NCBI RefSeq assembly: GCF_001005315.1
Contig: NZ_LBMG01000003.1
Location: 1-64,000 of the forward strand
Origin: Kordia jejudonensis
GTDB taxonomy: Bacteria; Bacteroidota; Bacteroidia; Flavobacteriales; Flavobacteriaceae
DNA length: 64,000 nt
Reading direction: 5' to 3'
The position numbers and the translations under genes were made by a program. Positions 1 through 9,350 of the stretch are shown piece after piece. The notes under the pieces are model-generated. The model saw only the letters and a list, made by a program, of their open reading frames with translations. It was not told the DNA's origin and made no database searches. Position 1 is the stretch's first letter. Each line of letters opens with the position of its first letter.

Positions 1-270
1 AAAGTGGTCAACACATATCAGGGACGTACAAATTTTATTCTTATAAGATACTTTTCGAGTAATTTAAAAAGAGTTGAATATTTTAGAATCCAACCTTCTA
101 AAAGGCAAAGCCGATCTAACAGCGAACCAGTCTAACAATCTTACATTATTTATCACTGTGATGTGAAGCTGCATCAAGTTCAGCTTCACATGAAGTATCC
201 AAAAATCTAATTGTCAAAACATCTAAGAGCAAAGCGAGTCTAGATTCCTGCCTACGCAGGAATGACAAAT
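1..270. repeat. Intergenic region with composite dispersed repeat
   Basis: No gene is seen here. The region is a mosaic of short blocks that recur elsewhere in the window. Block E (about 31-56) and block D (104-126) reappear inverted at 14066-14092 and 13970-13992, and D is identical over 23 bases. Block F (about 129-152) and block A (about 163-194, a GTGAAGCTG/CAGCTTCAC hairpin) reappear inverted at about 14129-14160 and 14093-14124. Block B (243-266, GATTCCTGCC...GCAGGAATGAC hairpin) recurs at 43503-43526 and 43719-43743. All copies are intergenic, so this looks like a family of small non-coding repeats. Confidence 0.7.
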
Positions 271-720
271 CTAAACAATCTTTTCAATCACAAAAGACTG
301 ATTTCTAAAGGTAATCGTATCGCCCACTTTTTTACCAAGTAATAATTTCCCAATGGGCGTATTGGTGGCAATGGCGTAGAATTTCTCGTTGTGAACCATA
401 ATTTCGCCAACACTTACCGAGATAAAATAATTGGCTTGCGATGTATATACAACGCTGCCCAAACAACCTTGGAAAACTTGTGCTGTTTGATCAATTTTAA
501 AAAGAATTTCTTTTACTTTCTGAATTTCCGCCAACTGATTGCCCAACTTTTCACGTTCCAATTGCAACATGGCTCTGCCCGTTTCATGCTTGTCGCCAGC
601 CGAACTTTTCGTTTCAGACAACATGGCTTCCTGAATACTTGAAAAATTCCGTTGAATATTCGCTTGACGCTCGTTTACAATTGCCAAACATTCGTTGTAT
701 AATTCTTCTTTTACATTCAT
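271..720 (-). CDS. GreA/GreB C-terminal-domain-like protein
   Basis: A 149-residue protein with an N-terminal alpha-helical, charged coiled-coil-like half (about 1-78) and a C-terminal beta-rich half (about 80-149). The C-terminal half contains the TPIGKLLLGKKVGDTI stretch typical of the FKBP-like C-terminal domain of GreA/GreB transcript-cleavage factors. The helical half keeps a GDKHET turn rather than the acidic GDLSEN tip of true GreA, so it may bind RNA polymerase without ordinary cleavage-factor activity; that part is inference. Its start codon overlaps the stop of the upstream FAD oxidoreductase gene by 4 nt, so the two are probably co-translated. Homologues in Flavobacteria are sometimes misannotated as 3-oxoacyl-ACP synthase. 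Confidence 0.75.
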   Translation of the reverse strand: MNVKEELYNECLAIVNERQANIQRNFSSIQEAMLSETKSSAGDKHETGRAMLQLEREKLGNQLAEIQKVKEILFKIDQTAQVFQGCLGSVVYTSQANYFISVSVGEIMVHNEKFYAIATNTPIGKLLLGKKVGDTITFRNQSFVIEKIV

Positions 721-1829
721 ACCAATTGTGCTAATTCTTTTCCAACCAAACTACCAATCGCAACGCCCATTCCGCCTAAGCGAACGCCGCAATACACATG
801 ATTTGAAAGTGGTTTTACAATGGCTTTTTTCTGATTTCCAACGCCCATAATTCCGCTCCAGCGATGTGCAATTTCAAAAGAAGTATTGGGCAAAATGGTT
901 GTTTTTAAAAGTGCTTCAAGCTTTTGTTGAATTAACTCGGTTTGAGCAAATTCGGTTGTTTCTTCGGCTTGAAAATCCAAATTTCGTCCGCCACCAAATA
1001 AAATTCGATTGTCAATATTTCTAAAATAATAATAACCTTTATCCAAGTGAAACGTTCCTTTGATGTGTAAATCAGGAATTGGCTTAGTAATCAACACTTG
1101 CGCGCGTGCTGGTTTTACATTTTCCTGCAGCAATTGTGACGCAAAACCGTTGGTAGCAATTAATAATTTTTTGGTATGAAAGTCAAAATGATTGGTTTCA
1201 ACATGTACTGTATTTCCGTTTTCTGTAAAGTTTTCTACCGTAATCGAATTTAAAATCTGAATATTGTTTGATAGCACTTTTTGCAACAAAGCATGCATCA
1301 TTTTTCCTGTATCTAGTTGTCCTTCAAACTGATTGAAAATATAGGTTTGTTGAATGTTTTTAAACTGAAATGTATTGGAAACTTCACTAAATACAGCTTC
1401 TTGAAAAATTGGTTTCAGCAATTGGTTGATGCTTTCTTTTTTAGATAAACAATTTTCATACAACGCTGCATCTTCTTGTGTAAACAATTCAAAACCACCT
1501 AATGCTTGATAATCAATCGTATCATCGCCAAGTGTTTCACGCAGCAATTGCAATCCGCTACAGCGTCTTTTGATGAGTTCTAACACTTCTTGTTCCGAAT
1601 GTGTGGCAAGATCATCTAAAATCTCCGAAAGGCTTCCAAAACAAGCAAAACCAGCATTTTTTGTACTGGCACCTTGTGGCAAAATTCCTTTCTCTAACAC
1701 GATAATTTTTGCTGTTGGATATTGCTTTCGAAGTTGCAATGCACAATTGAGTCCCACAATACCGCTTCCCACAATTGTGAAATCGACATCGGTCAACCAA
1801 GTTTTATATTCCCAAAAGCTCAAATTCAT
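717..1829 (-). CDS. FAD-dependent oxidoreductase (DAO family)
   Basis: A 370-residue cytosolic flavoprotein. A Rossmann dinucleotide-binding motif with G21, G23 and G26 (VGSGIVGLNCALQL) is followed by an acidic residue at the end of beta-2 (LEKG), the pattern for FAD binding in the D-amino-acid oxidase/glycine oxidase family. The C-terminus has a second conserved FAD-contact region (GVRLGGMGVAIGSLVG). The middle of the protein contains the substrate domain; its substrate cannot be told from the sequence. The gene overlaps the downstream GreA-like gene by 4 nt. The family call is secure and the substrate unknown. Confidence 0.85.
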   Translation of the reverse strand: MNLSFWEYKTWLTDVDFTIVGSGIVGLNCALQLRKQYPTAKIIVLEKGILPQGASTKNAGFACFGSLSEILDDLATHSEQEVLELIKRRCSGLQLLRETLGDDTIDYQALGGFELFTQEDAALYENCLSKKESINQLLKPIFQEAVFSEVSNTFQFKNIQQTYIFNQFEGQLDTGKMMHALLQKVLSNNIQILNSITVENFTENGNTVHVETNHFDFHTKKLLIATNGFASQLLQENVKPARAQVLITKPIPDLHIKGTFHLDKGYYYFRNIDNRILFGGGRNLDFQAEETTEFAQTELIQQKLEALLKTTILPNTSFEIAHRWSGIMGVGNQKKAIVKPLSNHVYCGVRLGGMGVAIGSLVGKELAQLV

Positions 1830-1954
1830 AATACATATTCATTTTGGCTTCAATATAATCAAACCTATGCTCTTTTTGAAGCAAGTATACAATTAATGAT
1901 TTCTTTTGAATTCTTGTGTAAATGCTGTTTGACACAAATCTCAGGAAAGGTCAT

Positions 1955-1989
1955 AAAAAAAAGCTCCTTAAAATTTAAAGAGCTTTTTT
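1955..1989 (-). terminator. Rho-independent terminator after accC
   Basis: An inverted repeat AAAAAAGCTC...GAGCTTTTTT with an AT-rich centre lies just 3' of the accC stop codon on the minus strand. The T-run follows the stem in the accC direction. Because the flanking A-run is symmetrical it may also work in the other direction. Confidence 0.75.
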
Positions 1990-2006
1990 GATATATATAG
2001 AATAAT

Positions 2007-3356
2007 CTATTCTTCTTCTGGTTGCATTTCAAAATCTTCCATGAATTTTGTAGTGTAGTTTCCAGCTACATAATCAGGATGATCCATCAATTGTCTGTGG
2101 AAAGGAATCGTAGTTTTAATTCCTTCAATTACGAACTCATCTAACGCACGTTTCATTTTATTGATCGCTTCTTCACGAGTTTGCGCTGTTGTAATCAACT
2201 TTGCAATCATTGAATCGTAGTTTGGCGGAATTGAATATCCAGCATATACATGCGTATCTAAACGAACTCCGTGTCCGCCTGGCGCGTGTAAAGTAGTAAT
2301 TCTTCCTGGAGAAGGTCTAAAGTTATTAAACGGATCTTCTGCGTTAATTCTACATTCAATAGAGTGTAAGTTTGGCGTATAGTTTTTACCAGAAATTGGC
2401 ACACCTGACGCGACTAATATTTGTTCACGAATTAAATCGAAATCAATTACTTGTTCTGTAATTGGGTGTTCAACTTGAATACGTGTATTCATTTCCATGA
2501 AATAGAAATTTCTGTGCTTATCCACTAAGAATTCAACTGTTCCGGCACCTTCATACTTGATGAATTCAGCAGCTTTTACAGCAGCTTCTCCCATACGTGC
2601 ACGTAAATCGTCTGTCATGAATGGAGAAGGTACTTCTTCTGTTAATTTTTGGTGACGACGTTGTACAGAACAATCACGTTCTGACAAGTGGCATGCTTTT
2701 CCTGAAGAGTCTCCAACTACCTGAATTTCAATGTGTCTTGGTTCTTCAATCAGTTTTTCCATGTACATGTCATCATTTCCAAAAGCGGCTTTTGATTCTT
2801 GTCGAGCAGAATCCCAAGCATCTTTTAAATCTTCTGGTTTCCAAACGGCACGCATTCCTTTTCCACCACCACCAGCAGTTGCTTTTAGCATGACAGGATA
2901 TCCTGTTTCTACGGCTAGTTTTTCACACTCTTCAAAATCTTCAATGATTCCTTCACTTCCTGGTACACAAGGAACACCTGCAGCTTTCATCGTAGCTTTT
3001 GCAGAAGCTTTGTCTCCCATTTTATCAATCATTTCGGCAGAAGCGCCAATGAATTTGATATCGTGTTCTTCACAGATTTTTGAGAATTTGGCATTTTCAG
3101 ATAAGAATCCGTATCCTGGATGAATGGCGTCTGCATTTGTAATTTCTGCAGCAGCAATAATGTTTGCCATTTTTAAGTACGATTCACTACTTGGCGCTGG
3201 TCCAATACAAACCGCTTCATCGGCAAAACGTACATGTAGGCTATCCACATCTGCTTTAGAATATACAGCAACTGTTTTGATACCCATTTCTTTGCAGGTT
3301 CTAATAACTCTTAGTGCTATTTCCCCTCTATTTGCAACTAATATTTTTTTGAACAT
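2007..3356 (-). CDS. accC: Acetyl-CoA carboxylase biotin carboxylase subunit
   Basis: 449 residues, the usual AccC length. It carboxylates the biotin on AccB using ATP and bicarbonate, the first half-reaction of malonyl-CoA formation in fatty-acid synthesis. The sequence starts with the biotin carboxylase N-domain ([15 protein letters not shown]), has the ATP-grasp glycine-rich loop ([12 protein letters not shown], about 159-169) and the [16 protein letters not shown] motif containing catalytic residues. It follows accB in the same direction with a roughly 90-nt gap and closes the fabH-accB-accC run before a terminator. The carboxyltransferase genes accA/accD are not in the window. Confidence 0.97.
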   Translation of the reverse strand: MFKKILVANRGEIALRVIRTCKEMGIKTVAVYSKADVDSLHVRFADEAVCIGPAPSSESYLKMANIIAAAEITNADAIHPGYGFLSENAKFSKICEEHDIKFIGASAEMIDKMGDKASAKATMKAAGVPCVPGSEGIIEDFEECEKLAVETGYPVMLKATAGGGGKGMRAVWKPEDLKDAWDSARQESKAAFGNDDMYMEKLIEEPRHIEIQVVGDSSGKACHLSERDCSVQRRHQKLTEEVPSPFMTDDLRARMGEAAVKAAEFIKYEGAGTVEFLVDKHRNFYFMEMNTRIQVEHPITEQVIDFDLIREQILVASGVPISGKNYTPNLHSIECRINAEDPFNNFRPSPGRITTLHAPGGHGVRLDTHVYAGYSIPPNYDSMIAKLITTAQTREEAINKMKRALDEFVIEGIKTTIPFHRQLMDHPDYVAGNYTTKFMEDFEMQPEEE

Positions 3357-3447
3357 CTTTTGAAATTTTAAATTTTGAAATTTAAATCATTCACTATTGC
3401 ATCGTTTCGAATTGCTTCGTACGTGTGTAGTGTTATTTTAAAATTCC

Positions 3448-3936
3448 TTATGATGGATCTACCAAGAATAATGGTTGATCAAATTCTACTGGTGAAGAGT
3501 CATCTACTAAGACTTTCACTATTTTTCCTGAAACTTCTGATTCAATTTCGTTGAAAAGTTTCATAGCTTCAATTACACATAAAACGCTTCCTTCTGAGAT
3601 GGTATCGCCAACTTCAACAAAAACGGGTTTGTCTGGAGATGGTTTTCTATAGAAAGTACCAATAATTGGAGATTTTATAGTAATGTATTTTGCATTATCG
3701 TCTGACGCTGCAGATGTTTCGGCTGGTGGAGTTGCTGCTGATGGAGCTACGGGAGCTACAGGAGCGGCTGCTTGTGGAATTCCAGCCATTGGAATTTGTT
3801 GCACTACAGTTGTTGTTTCGCCTTTAGCTTCTCCGGTTTTAATGGTGATTTTTACGTCGTCCATTTCAAGTTTTACTTCACTTGCACCAGATTTAGCTAC
3901 GAATTTAATTAAGTTTTGAATTTCTTTTAAATCCAT
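3448..3936 (-). CDS. accB: Acetyl-CoA carboxylase biotin carboxyl carrier protein
   Basis: 162 residues. An N-terminal region (1-45) precedes an Ala/Pro-rich flexible linker (about 46-78, typical of BCCP) and a C-terminal biotinyl domain (about 84-160). The biotin attachment motif EAMK lies at 123-126, so K126 is the lysine expected to be biotinylated. The domain swings biotin between AccC and the carboxyltransferase. It lies 21 nt downstream of fabH and upstream of accC, all on the minus strand, which indicates co-expression. Confidence 0.96.
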   Translation of the reverse strand: MDLKEIQNLIKFVAKSGASEVKLEMDDVKITIKTGEAKGETTTVVQQIPMAGIPQAAAPVAPVAPSAATPPAETSAASDDNAKYITIKSPIIGTFYRKPSPDKPVFVEVGDTISEGSVLCVIEAMKLFNEIESEVSGKIVKVLVDDSSPVEFDQPLFLVDPS

Positions 3937-3957
3937 GAGATAGGTTTTAGTCGTTTT

Positions 3958-4956
3958 CTAGTTTGAGTTATATGCCCATTTTAGGTAGATAGCTCCCCAA
4001 GTAAATCCACCACCAAAGGCAGCAAATACAAGGTTATCTCCTTTTTTGAGTTGTTTTTCATAATCGTGTAAACACAAAGGGAGCGTTCCGGAAGTTGTAT
4101 TTCCATAACGCTGTATGTTTACCATTACTTTACTTTCATCTACGCCCATTCGCCTTGCTGTGGCGTCAATGATACGTTTATTGGCTTGGTGTGGTACTAG
4201 CCATTGTACGTCTTCATTCGTCAGGTTGTTATCTTCCATGATTTTGGCACTCACATCTGCCATGTTAGATACTGCGAATTTAAAAACTGTTTTTCCATCT
4301 TGGAAAACAGTATGCTGTTTATTTTCAACGGTTGTTGTTGATGCTGGTAAGATAGATCCACCGGCATCTATTTTTAGGAAATCTCTACCGATTCCGTCAC
4401 TTCTTAAAAGTTCATCTTGCAATCCTAATCCTTCTTCATTTGGCTCAAATAATACTGCGCCAGCTCCATCTCCAAATATAATACAAGTTGCTCTGTCTTC
4501 ATAATCAATGATAGAAGACATTTTATCGGCTCCAATTAAAAGTACTTTTTTATAACGACCCGATTGTACATAGCTTGCGGCAGTTGACATTCCATACAAG
4601 AAACTTGAGCATGCAGCTTGCAAATCAAAGGCAAACGCGTTGGTTGCTCCAATTTTACTAGCCGTATACACAGCAGTTGAAGCTACAGGCATGTCTGGAG
4701 TTGCGGTAGCGACAATAACTAAATCTATTTCTTTGGGATCTAAGTTTTTCTTAGCAATAAGGTCTTCTGCGGCTTTGATAGCCAAGTATGAGGTGCCTTC
4801 TCCTTCTTTTTTAAGAATTCGACGTTCTTTGATACCTGTTCGAGTTGTGATCCACTCATCGTTAGTATCAACCATTGTTTCAAGTATCTTGTTGGTTAAT
4901 ACATATTCAGGAACATATGCTCCTACAGCTGTTATTGCTGCTGTAATTTTGGTCAT
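3958..4956 (-). CDS. fabH: 3-oxoacyl-ACP synthase III
   Basis: 332 residues, typical of KAS III. It condenses acetyl-CoA (or branched acyl-CoA) with malonyl-ACP to start fatty-acid chains. The Cys-His-Asn triad is visible: C116 in LQAACSSF, H256 in VPHQANKR and N286 in RYGNTTSG, with the glycine-rich C-terminal GGGFTWG. It sits between rpmF and accB on the same strand; the order DUF177-rpmF-fabH-accB-accC is a common fatty-acid cluster arrangement in Bacteroidota. Confidence 0.96.
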   Translation of the reverse strand: MTKITAAITAVGAYVPEYVLTNKILETMVDTNDEWITTRTGIKERRILKKEGEGTSYLAIKAAEDLIAKKNLDPKEIDLVIVATATPDMPVASTAVYTASKIGATNAFAFDLQAACSSFLYGMSTAASYVQSGRYKKVLLIGADKMSSIIDYEDRATCIIFGDGAGAVLFEPNEEGLGLQDELLRSDGIGRDFLKIDAGGSILPASTTTVENKQHTVFQDGKTVFKFAVSNMADVSAKIMEDNNLTNEDVQWLVPHQANKRIIDATARRMGVDESKVMVNIQRYGNTTSGTLPLCLHDYEKQLKKGDNLVFAAFGGGFTWGAIYLKWAYNSN

Positions 4957-5084
4957 ACCTTAACGTTGGTTTTTTTTGCTTTTTAACAAAAATTCATTAA
5001 AAACTAAACGAAATTACTAAAATTCTGCGATAATATCGGCAAAATATATCGTTTTTACATTTTTAACAAAAAAATTTGAACAAA

Positions 5085-5115
5085 TAAAAAACTCCCACAA
5101 AAGTGAGAGCTTTTA
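5085..5115 (-). terminator. Hairpin terminator between rpmF and fabH
   Basis: On the minus strand CTCTCAC-TTTT-GTGGGAG (one G-T pair) is followed by a T-run. It lies just after the rpmF stop and before fabH. It probably terminates or attenuates transcription from the ribosomal-protein part of the cluster, giving fabH-accB-accC partly independent expression. Confidence 0.7.
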
Positions 5116-5136
5116 TCACTATAGCAATTTATCAAG

Positions 5137-5337
5137 TTATGCTACGTTTTCTTCTACTGTATTGTCAATTAATACTTTTCCTCTGTAATATAATTTTCCT
5201 TCGTGCCAGTGAGCTCTGTGATATAAGTGTGCTTCACCAGTAGTTGGGCACGTAGCGATTTGAGGAACTGATGCTTTGTAATGTGTTCTTCTCTTATCTC
5301 TTCTTGTTTTCGAGATTTTTCTCTTAGGATGTGCCAT
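5137..5337 (-). CDS. rpmF: 50S ribosomal protein L32
   Basis: 66 residues, very basic at the N-terminus ([20 protein letters not shown]), the L32 signature. It is a small structural protein of the large ribosomal subunit. Only a single cysteine is present near the usual zinc-ribbon position ([16 protein letters not shown]), so this looks like a form without the four-cysteine zinc knuckle. It lies 8 nt downstream of the DUF177/YceD gene, the conserved yceD-rpmF pair. Confidence 0.97.
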   Translation of the reverse strand: MAHPKRKISKTRRDKRRTHYKASVPQIATCPTTGEAHLYHRAHWHEGKLYYRGKVLIDNTVEENVA

Positions 5338-5345
5338 TTTCTATC

Positions 5346-5894
5346 TTATTTATTATCCGTTAATAGTTTCTTTAATGTATTCCAACGAGGATCTATTTCC
5401 TCTTCAGTTTCTTTTTTTTCTGTACCAGGTTGTAATTCTTCTAACTTTTCTAGGATGTCCGACTGTAATGTACCGTCTTCTATTCCAGGATGAATTCGTT
5501 TTGAAGGAACTGCCAACACAATCATTTCATATATATATTGTGCAACATTGATTTCATATTCTCCATGTGGTACAATGAGAATTTCTTCATTTTCATCATT
5601 GTATTCGTTGCCGAATTTCACAATTAGATTCAAATTTCCTTCAACAGCTTGCCCAAACGGCTCGTTCGTAACATCACAATTTACAGTCACAGTTCCCGTT
5701 GCATTGAACGTTAGCTCAAGCATGGTTGCTTTTTTGTGAAATTCTAACGTTGCAGTAATCGCAGTTTCGTTGAATTCATCATAGTTAAAAAGTTCAAAGA
5801 ACGAATTATCAATTTGATATTCAAACTGGTGCTTTCCTTCTTTTAATCCTATAAAAGGAATGTTAAAGTCCTTTAGTTCCATCATCTTAAACAT
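5346..5894 (-). CDS. DUF177 / YceD family protein
   Basis: 182 residues. The family (YceD, DUF177) is found next to rpmF in most bacteria and has been linked to large-subunit rRNA maturation. The conserved core is the segment TGTVTVNCDVTNEPF (about 63-77) followed by an acidic stretch and the IHPGIEDG motif near the C-terminus. The Cys pairs seen in some homologues are not complete here. Start chosen at the ATG giving MFKMMELKDFNI; an internal ATG three or four codons later is possible. It lies between pdxA and rpmF. Confidence 0.88.
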   Translation of the reverse strand: MFKMMELKDFNIPFIGLKEGKHQFEYQIDNSFFELFNYDEFNETAITATLEFHKKATMLELTFNATGTVTVNCDVTNEPFGQAVEGNLNLIVKFGNEYNDENEEILIVPHGEYEINVAQYIYEMIVLAVPSKRIHPGIEDGTLQSDILEKLEELQPGTEKKETEEEIDPRWNTLKKLLTDNK

Positions 5895-5959
5895 CAGTTT
5901 CGAGCGTGCAAAGATATAAATTTTTTTAAACCAACGTTAAGTTGTTAACATTTTTTTGT

Positions 5960-7006
5960 TTATATCTTGCTAGGCTGCTTTTTTAAAGGATTTTTTGCGA
6001 TTTCTTGATATTCACTTCTGCTTCTAAAAATCTGTATTCCAGTGAATACCGCTTCCTTGAATGAGTTGTGATCTGCTTTGTTTTTTCCAGCAATTTCGTA
6101 TGCCGTTCCATGATCTGGCGAAGTACGCACTTTATTGAGTCCAGCCGTAAAGTTAACACCTTGTCCAAATGAAAGCGTTTTAAACGGAATTAAGCCTTGA
6201 TCGTGGTATGCTGCTAAAATGGCGTCAAAGTTTTTGTAATTGCTCGAAGCAAAGAAGCTATCAGCAGCATATGGTCCAAAAACTAATTTGCCCTCATTTT
6301 TTATTTTTTCTAACGTTGGTTTCAAAATCTCATCATCTTCTACACCAATAACTCCATTATCGCCTACATGCGGATTGATCCCTAACACTGCAATTTTCGG
6401 TTTGCTAATTCCAAAGTCTTGTTTTAAGGTGTTGTATATAATGTGTACCTTTTTCTCTATGAGTTCAGGTGTAATGGCTTCAGAAACATCTTTTACAGCA
6501 ACATGATCTGTGAGTAAACCAACGCGTAACGATCCGTTGACCATTAACATTAAGCTGTCGCCTTCTAAATTTTCGCCTAAATAATCTGTATGTCCTGGGA
6601 ATTTAAATTCTTCCGACTGAACATTGTGTTTATTTATAGGAGCTGTTACCAACACATCAATAGTTCCTTCTTTTAACGCGTTTGTAGCTGACACAAATGA
6701 TTTTATAGCAAATTGCCCAATGGCTTCTGACGATTTTCCATATTCAATATTAATTTGATCTTTGGAAATATTGACCACATTTATTTTTCCGTGTTGTGCT
6801 TTATCGGCACTTGGAACTCCGTGAAAATTGGTATGTATATTGAACTGCTTTTTCTGAAATGATAAAATTTTAGTGGAACCAAAAATAACAGGCGTACACA
6901 ATTCTAACATTCTATTGTCTTGGAATGTCTTCAGAATTACCTCTGTTCCGATACCATTTAAATCTCCAACTGAAATCCCTACTTTTATTTTTTCCTCTTT
7001 CTTCAT
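5960..7006 (-). CDS. pdxA: 4-hydroxythreonine-4-phosphate dehydrogenase
   Basis: 348 residues, typical of PdxA. It oxidises 4-phosphooxy-threonine with NAD(P) and a divalent metal in the DXP-dependent pyridoxal 5'-phosphate pathway. Motifs seen are the metal and substrate histidines in FPGHTDYLGE, LLTDHVAVKDV and AAYHDQGLIPFK, and the C-terminal TSPDHGTAYEIAGK. The gene is divergent from ribE across a 57-bp gap, so two vitamin-cofactor genes share one intergenic region. Confidence 0.95.
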   Translation of the reverse strand: MKKEEKIKVGISVGDLNGIGTEVILKTFQDNRMLELCTPVIFGSTKILSFQKKQFNIHTNFHGVPSADKAQHGKINVVNISKDQINIEYGKSSEAIGQFAIKSFVSATNALKEGTIDVLVTAPINKHNVQSEEFKFPGHTDYLGENLEGDSLMLMVNGSLRVGLLTDHVAVKDVSEAITPELIEKKVHIIYNTLKQDFGISKPKIAVLGINPHVGDNGVIGVEDDEILKPTLEKIKNEGKLVFGPYAADSFFASSNYKNFDAILAAYHDQGLIPFKTLSFGQGVNFTAGLNKVRTSPDHGTAYEIAGKNKADHNSFKEAVFTGIQIFRSRSEYQEIAKNPLKKQPSKI

Positions 7007-7063
7007 CTAAGTATTCAGACTTTTATTTCTTAATTTTACATGCAAATTTAACGAAATAAATAC

Positions 7064-7654
7064 ATGTTTACAGGGATTATTGAAGAATTAGGTGTGATCA
7101 CGCATCTTGAAAAAGAAAAAGAAAACCTTCACATTACAATTCAAAGCACATTAACGCCAGAATTGAAAATTGATCAAAGTGTTGCTCACAACGGTGTTTG
7201 CTTGACTGTTGTAGAAAGAAATCTTGAAAAAAACACGTATGTCGTTACGGCAATTCAGGAGACGTTAGAGAAAACAAATTTGAACACATGGCGTATAAAT
7301 GATCGGGTAAATTTGGAACGTGCGATGAAATTGGGCGATCGATTAGACGGTCATATTGTACAAGGACATGTAGATCAAGTAGGAACATGTACAGCAATTA
7401 AAGAAAGTCACGGAAGTTGGTATTTTACTTTTGAATACGATTCATCATTACATAATATTACCATAGAAAAAGGTTCTATTACCGTGAATGGAACAAGTTT
7501 AACAGTTGTAAATTCTGAGAGAAACGCATTTTCAGTTGCCATCATACCGTATACATACGAACATACAACGTTTCAATATTTCAACGTTGGTTCAGTAGTA
7601 AATTTGGAATTTGATGTCATAGGGAAATATGTAGCAAGACTTCAGGGGCTATAG
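7064..7654 (+). CDS. ribE: Riboflavin synthase alpha subunit
   Basis: 196 residues with two similar lumazine-binding domains (about 1-95 and 96-190), the classic tandem-barrel layout. It dismutates two 6,7-dimethyl-8-ribityllumazine molecules to riboflavin. Diagnostic segments are MFTGIIEELG at the N-terminus, VAHNGVCLTV in domain 1, GHIVQGHVDQVG at the domain junction and ITVNGTSLTVV in domain 2. It stands alone on the plus strand and converges with the small gene that follows, with 3 nt between stops. Confidence 0.96.
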   Translation: MFTGIIEELGVITHLEKEKENLHITIQSTLTPELKIDQSVAHNGVCLTVVERNLEKNTYVVTAIQETLEKTNLNTWRINDRVNLERAMKLGDRLDGHIVQGHVDQVGTCTAIKESHGSWYFTFEYDSSLHNITIEKGSITVNGTSLTVVNSERNAFSVAIIPYTYEHTTFQYFNVGSVVNLEFDVIGKYVARLQGL

Positions 7655-7657
7655 AAG

Positions 7658-7855
7658 TTAATTACCTTTCACTTTTTTCCGTATACCATACAAAAGTCCA
7701 GCTGCAAGTACACCAACAAGGCCTGCATCAATCGGGAATCCCGGAGGTGCTGGTGGTCCTGGCGGTGGAGGCGTGATTTGGGCGTGTGTTTCAGTTAAAA
7801 AAGCGACTGCTAATACAACTAAACACAACAGGGTCTTTTTATTTATTTGTGCCAT
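7658..7855 (-). CDS. Small secreted protein with PID-CTERM-like sorting signal
   Basis: 65 residues from the ATG giving MAQINKKTLL; a longer start at 7891 would add 12 residues that spoil the signal peptide. It has a signal peptide (about 1-24, ending THA), a Pro/Gly-rich segment (PPPPGPPAPPG) and a C-terminal PIDAGLVGVLAAGLLYGIRKK segment: a short PID motif, a hydrophobic helix and basic tail. This matches the small PID-CTERM-type sorting-domain proteins of Bacteroidota. It is almost only sorting signals with no folded middle. Function unknown. Confidence 0.7.
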   Translation of the reverse strand: MAQINKKTLLCLVVLAVAFLTETHAQITPPPPGPPAPPGFPIDAGLVGVLAAGLLYGIRKKVKGN

Positions 7856-7891
7856 AACGGTGTAAAAGTAAAAAATTATAAGATTTGACAA

Positions 7892-8225
7892 AAGATTTTA
7901 CGACATATCATTCATAAATAATCTACAAAACGACAAAAATCTTCGACCAAGCAAGTATTTTCGTATTTTTTCTGCCTACTTATTACAAAATCCAATATAA
8001 AAACTAAATTTAATTTCACAAAAGGATTTTTTACATCCTTACAGTTTAGTAACGCTATTTTTACATTGTTCTTATACTATTATTTAAAATGGATGAATCA
8101 AAAAAACATGCCATTACATCTTCACTAATATATACGTAGTTTAGGATATTAAGGTTTTTTTAAGAGTTTTAAAAGAATGGAATAGATAAATTTGCAGGAT
8201 AACCATCTAAAATATCCTTCCCAAA
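7892..8225 (+). promoter_or_regulatory. Intergenic region with candidate promoter for efflux operon
   Basis: 334 bases without a convincing ORF. TAAATTTG at 8187-8194 fits the Bacteroidota -7 box TAnnTTTG and lies 31 nt upstream of the adaptor ATG. A clear TTTG at the -33 position was not found, only a T-rich run around 8155-8165, so the call is moderate. No operator for a TetR/AraC-type regulator was recognised and no regulator gene adjoins the operon. Confidence 0.4.
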
Positions 8226-9347
8226 ATGCGAAATATTGTACTTTCGGTTCTTGGAGCATTACTTATTGTAGGCGCCATTTACTTTGGAAATATCCTTGCA
8301 AATAGTAAAAAGAAACTAAGACCTGTTGCAGAAAAGGTAGTGAAAACTGTGTTTACAGATACGGTTCAGAATACGACTATTCCTATTATTATTCCAGCCA
8401 ATGGAAGCTTGGTAGCAAAACGCAGAGTAGAACTATTTTCGGAAGTTCAAGGAATTTTCAAAGCAGGTAGAAAACTATTTAAGCCTGGACAAACTTTTAG
8501 AAGAGGAGAAACACTCATTCGTATTGATGCCGCCGAATATTATGCAGGTGTACAATCGTCTAAAAGTAATTTGTACAATTCTATCGCGGCCATTATGCCC
8601 GATTTGCGCTTAGATTTCCCAGAAATATATCAAAAATGGCAAAACTACCTTACCAGTTTCGATCTGAATAAAACCACGCCGAAATTACCTGAAATGACTT
8701 CTGAAAAAGAAAAATATTTCATTACAGGACGAAATATTGTCACCAATTATTACAATGTGAAAAATTTAGAACAACGTTTGGCAAAATACACCATTAGCGC
8801 TCCTTTTTCAGGAATTTTAACGGAAGCGTTGGTTACAGAAGGTTCTTTGGTTAGAAACGGACAAAAATTAGGCGAGTTCATTGACACTTCAATCTATGAA
8901 ATGGAAGTTGCCTTGAGTAAAAAATATGCAAGCCTGTTGAAAGTTGGCGAAAAAGTAATACTGAATAATCTGGAAAAAACACAAACGTTTTCAGGTGTCG
9001 TTTCGCGTGTAAACGGAAATATTGATCAAACAACACAAACAATTACCGCATTTATTGAAGTAAAAGATGATGCATTGCGAGAAGGAATGTACTTGGAAGC
9101 TAATTTAAATGCGAAAGAAGAAGCAGACGCTATTGAAGTCAACAGAAGTTTAGTATTGGATAATGATCAAATTTTTATTGTTAGAGATAGCATTTTAGAT
9201 GTTATTGATGTAAAACCAGTATATTTTTCAGACACCAAAGTCGTTTTAAAAAATATTCCTGATGGAACTATTATTTTATCAAAACCTGTTCCTGGCGCGT
9301 ATGCTGGAATGATGGTAAAACCTTTCCAATCTAACAAAACAAAGTAA
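8226..9347 (+). CDS. RND efflux periplasmic adaptor subunit
   Basis: 373 residues, HlyD/AcrA-type membrane fusion protein. An N-terminal hydrophobic segment (about 1-25) precedes a basic region, then biotinyl-lipoyl halves (around VELFSEVQGIFKAG...GQTFRRGETLIRID and ISAPFSGILTEALVTEGSLV) flanking an alpha hairpin that looks short, and a beta-barrel domain. It bridges the inner-membrane pump and the outer-membrane channel. It is first in a three-gene operon; the permease starts 3 nt after its stop. The exported substrate is not predictable. Confidence 0.9.
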   Translation: MRNIVLSVLGALLIVGAIYFGNILANSKKKLRPVAEKVVKTVFTDTVQNTTIPIIIPANGSLVAKRRVELFSEVQGIFKAGRKLFKPGQTFRRGETLIRIDAAEYYAGVQSSKSNLYNSIAAIMPDLRLDFPEIYQKWQNYLTSFDLNKTTPKLPEMTSEKEKYFITGRNIVTNYYNVKNLEQRLAKYTISAPFSGILTEALVTEGSLVRNGQKLGEFIDTSIYEMEVALSKKYASLLKVGEKVILNNLEKTQTFSGVVSRVNGNIDQTTQTITAFIEVKDDALREGMYLEANLNAKEEADAIEVNRSLVLDNDQIFIVRDSILDVIDVKPVYFSDTKVVLKNIPDGTIILSKPVPGAYAGMMVKPFQSNKTK

Positions 9348-9350
9348 GTC

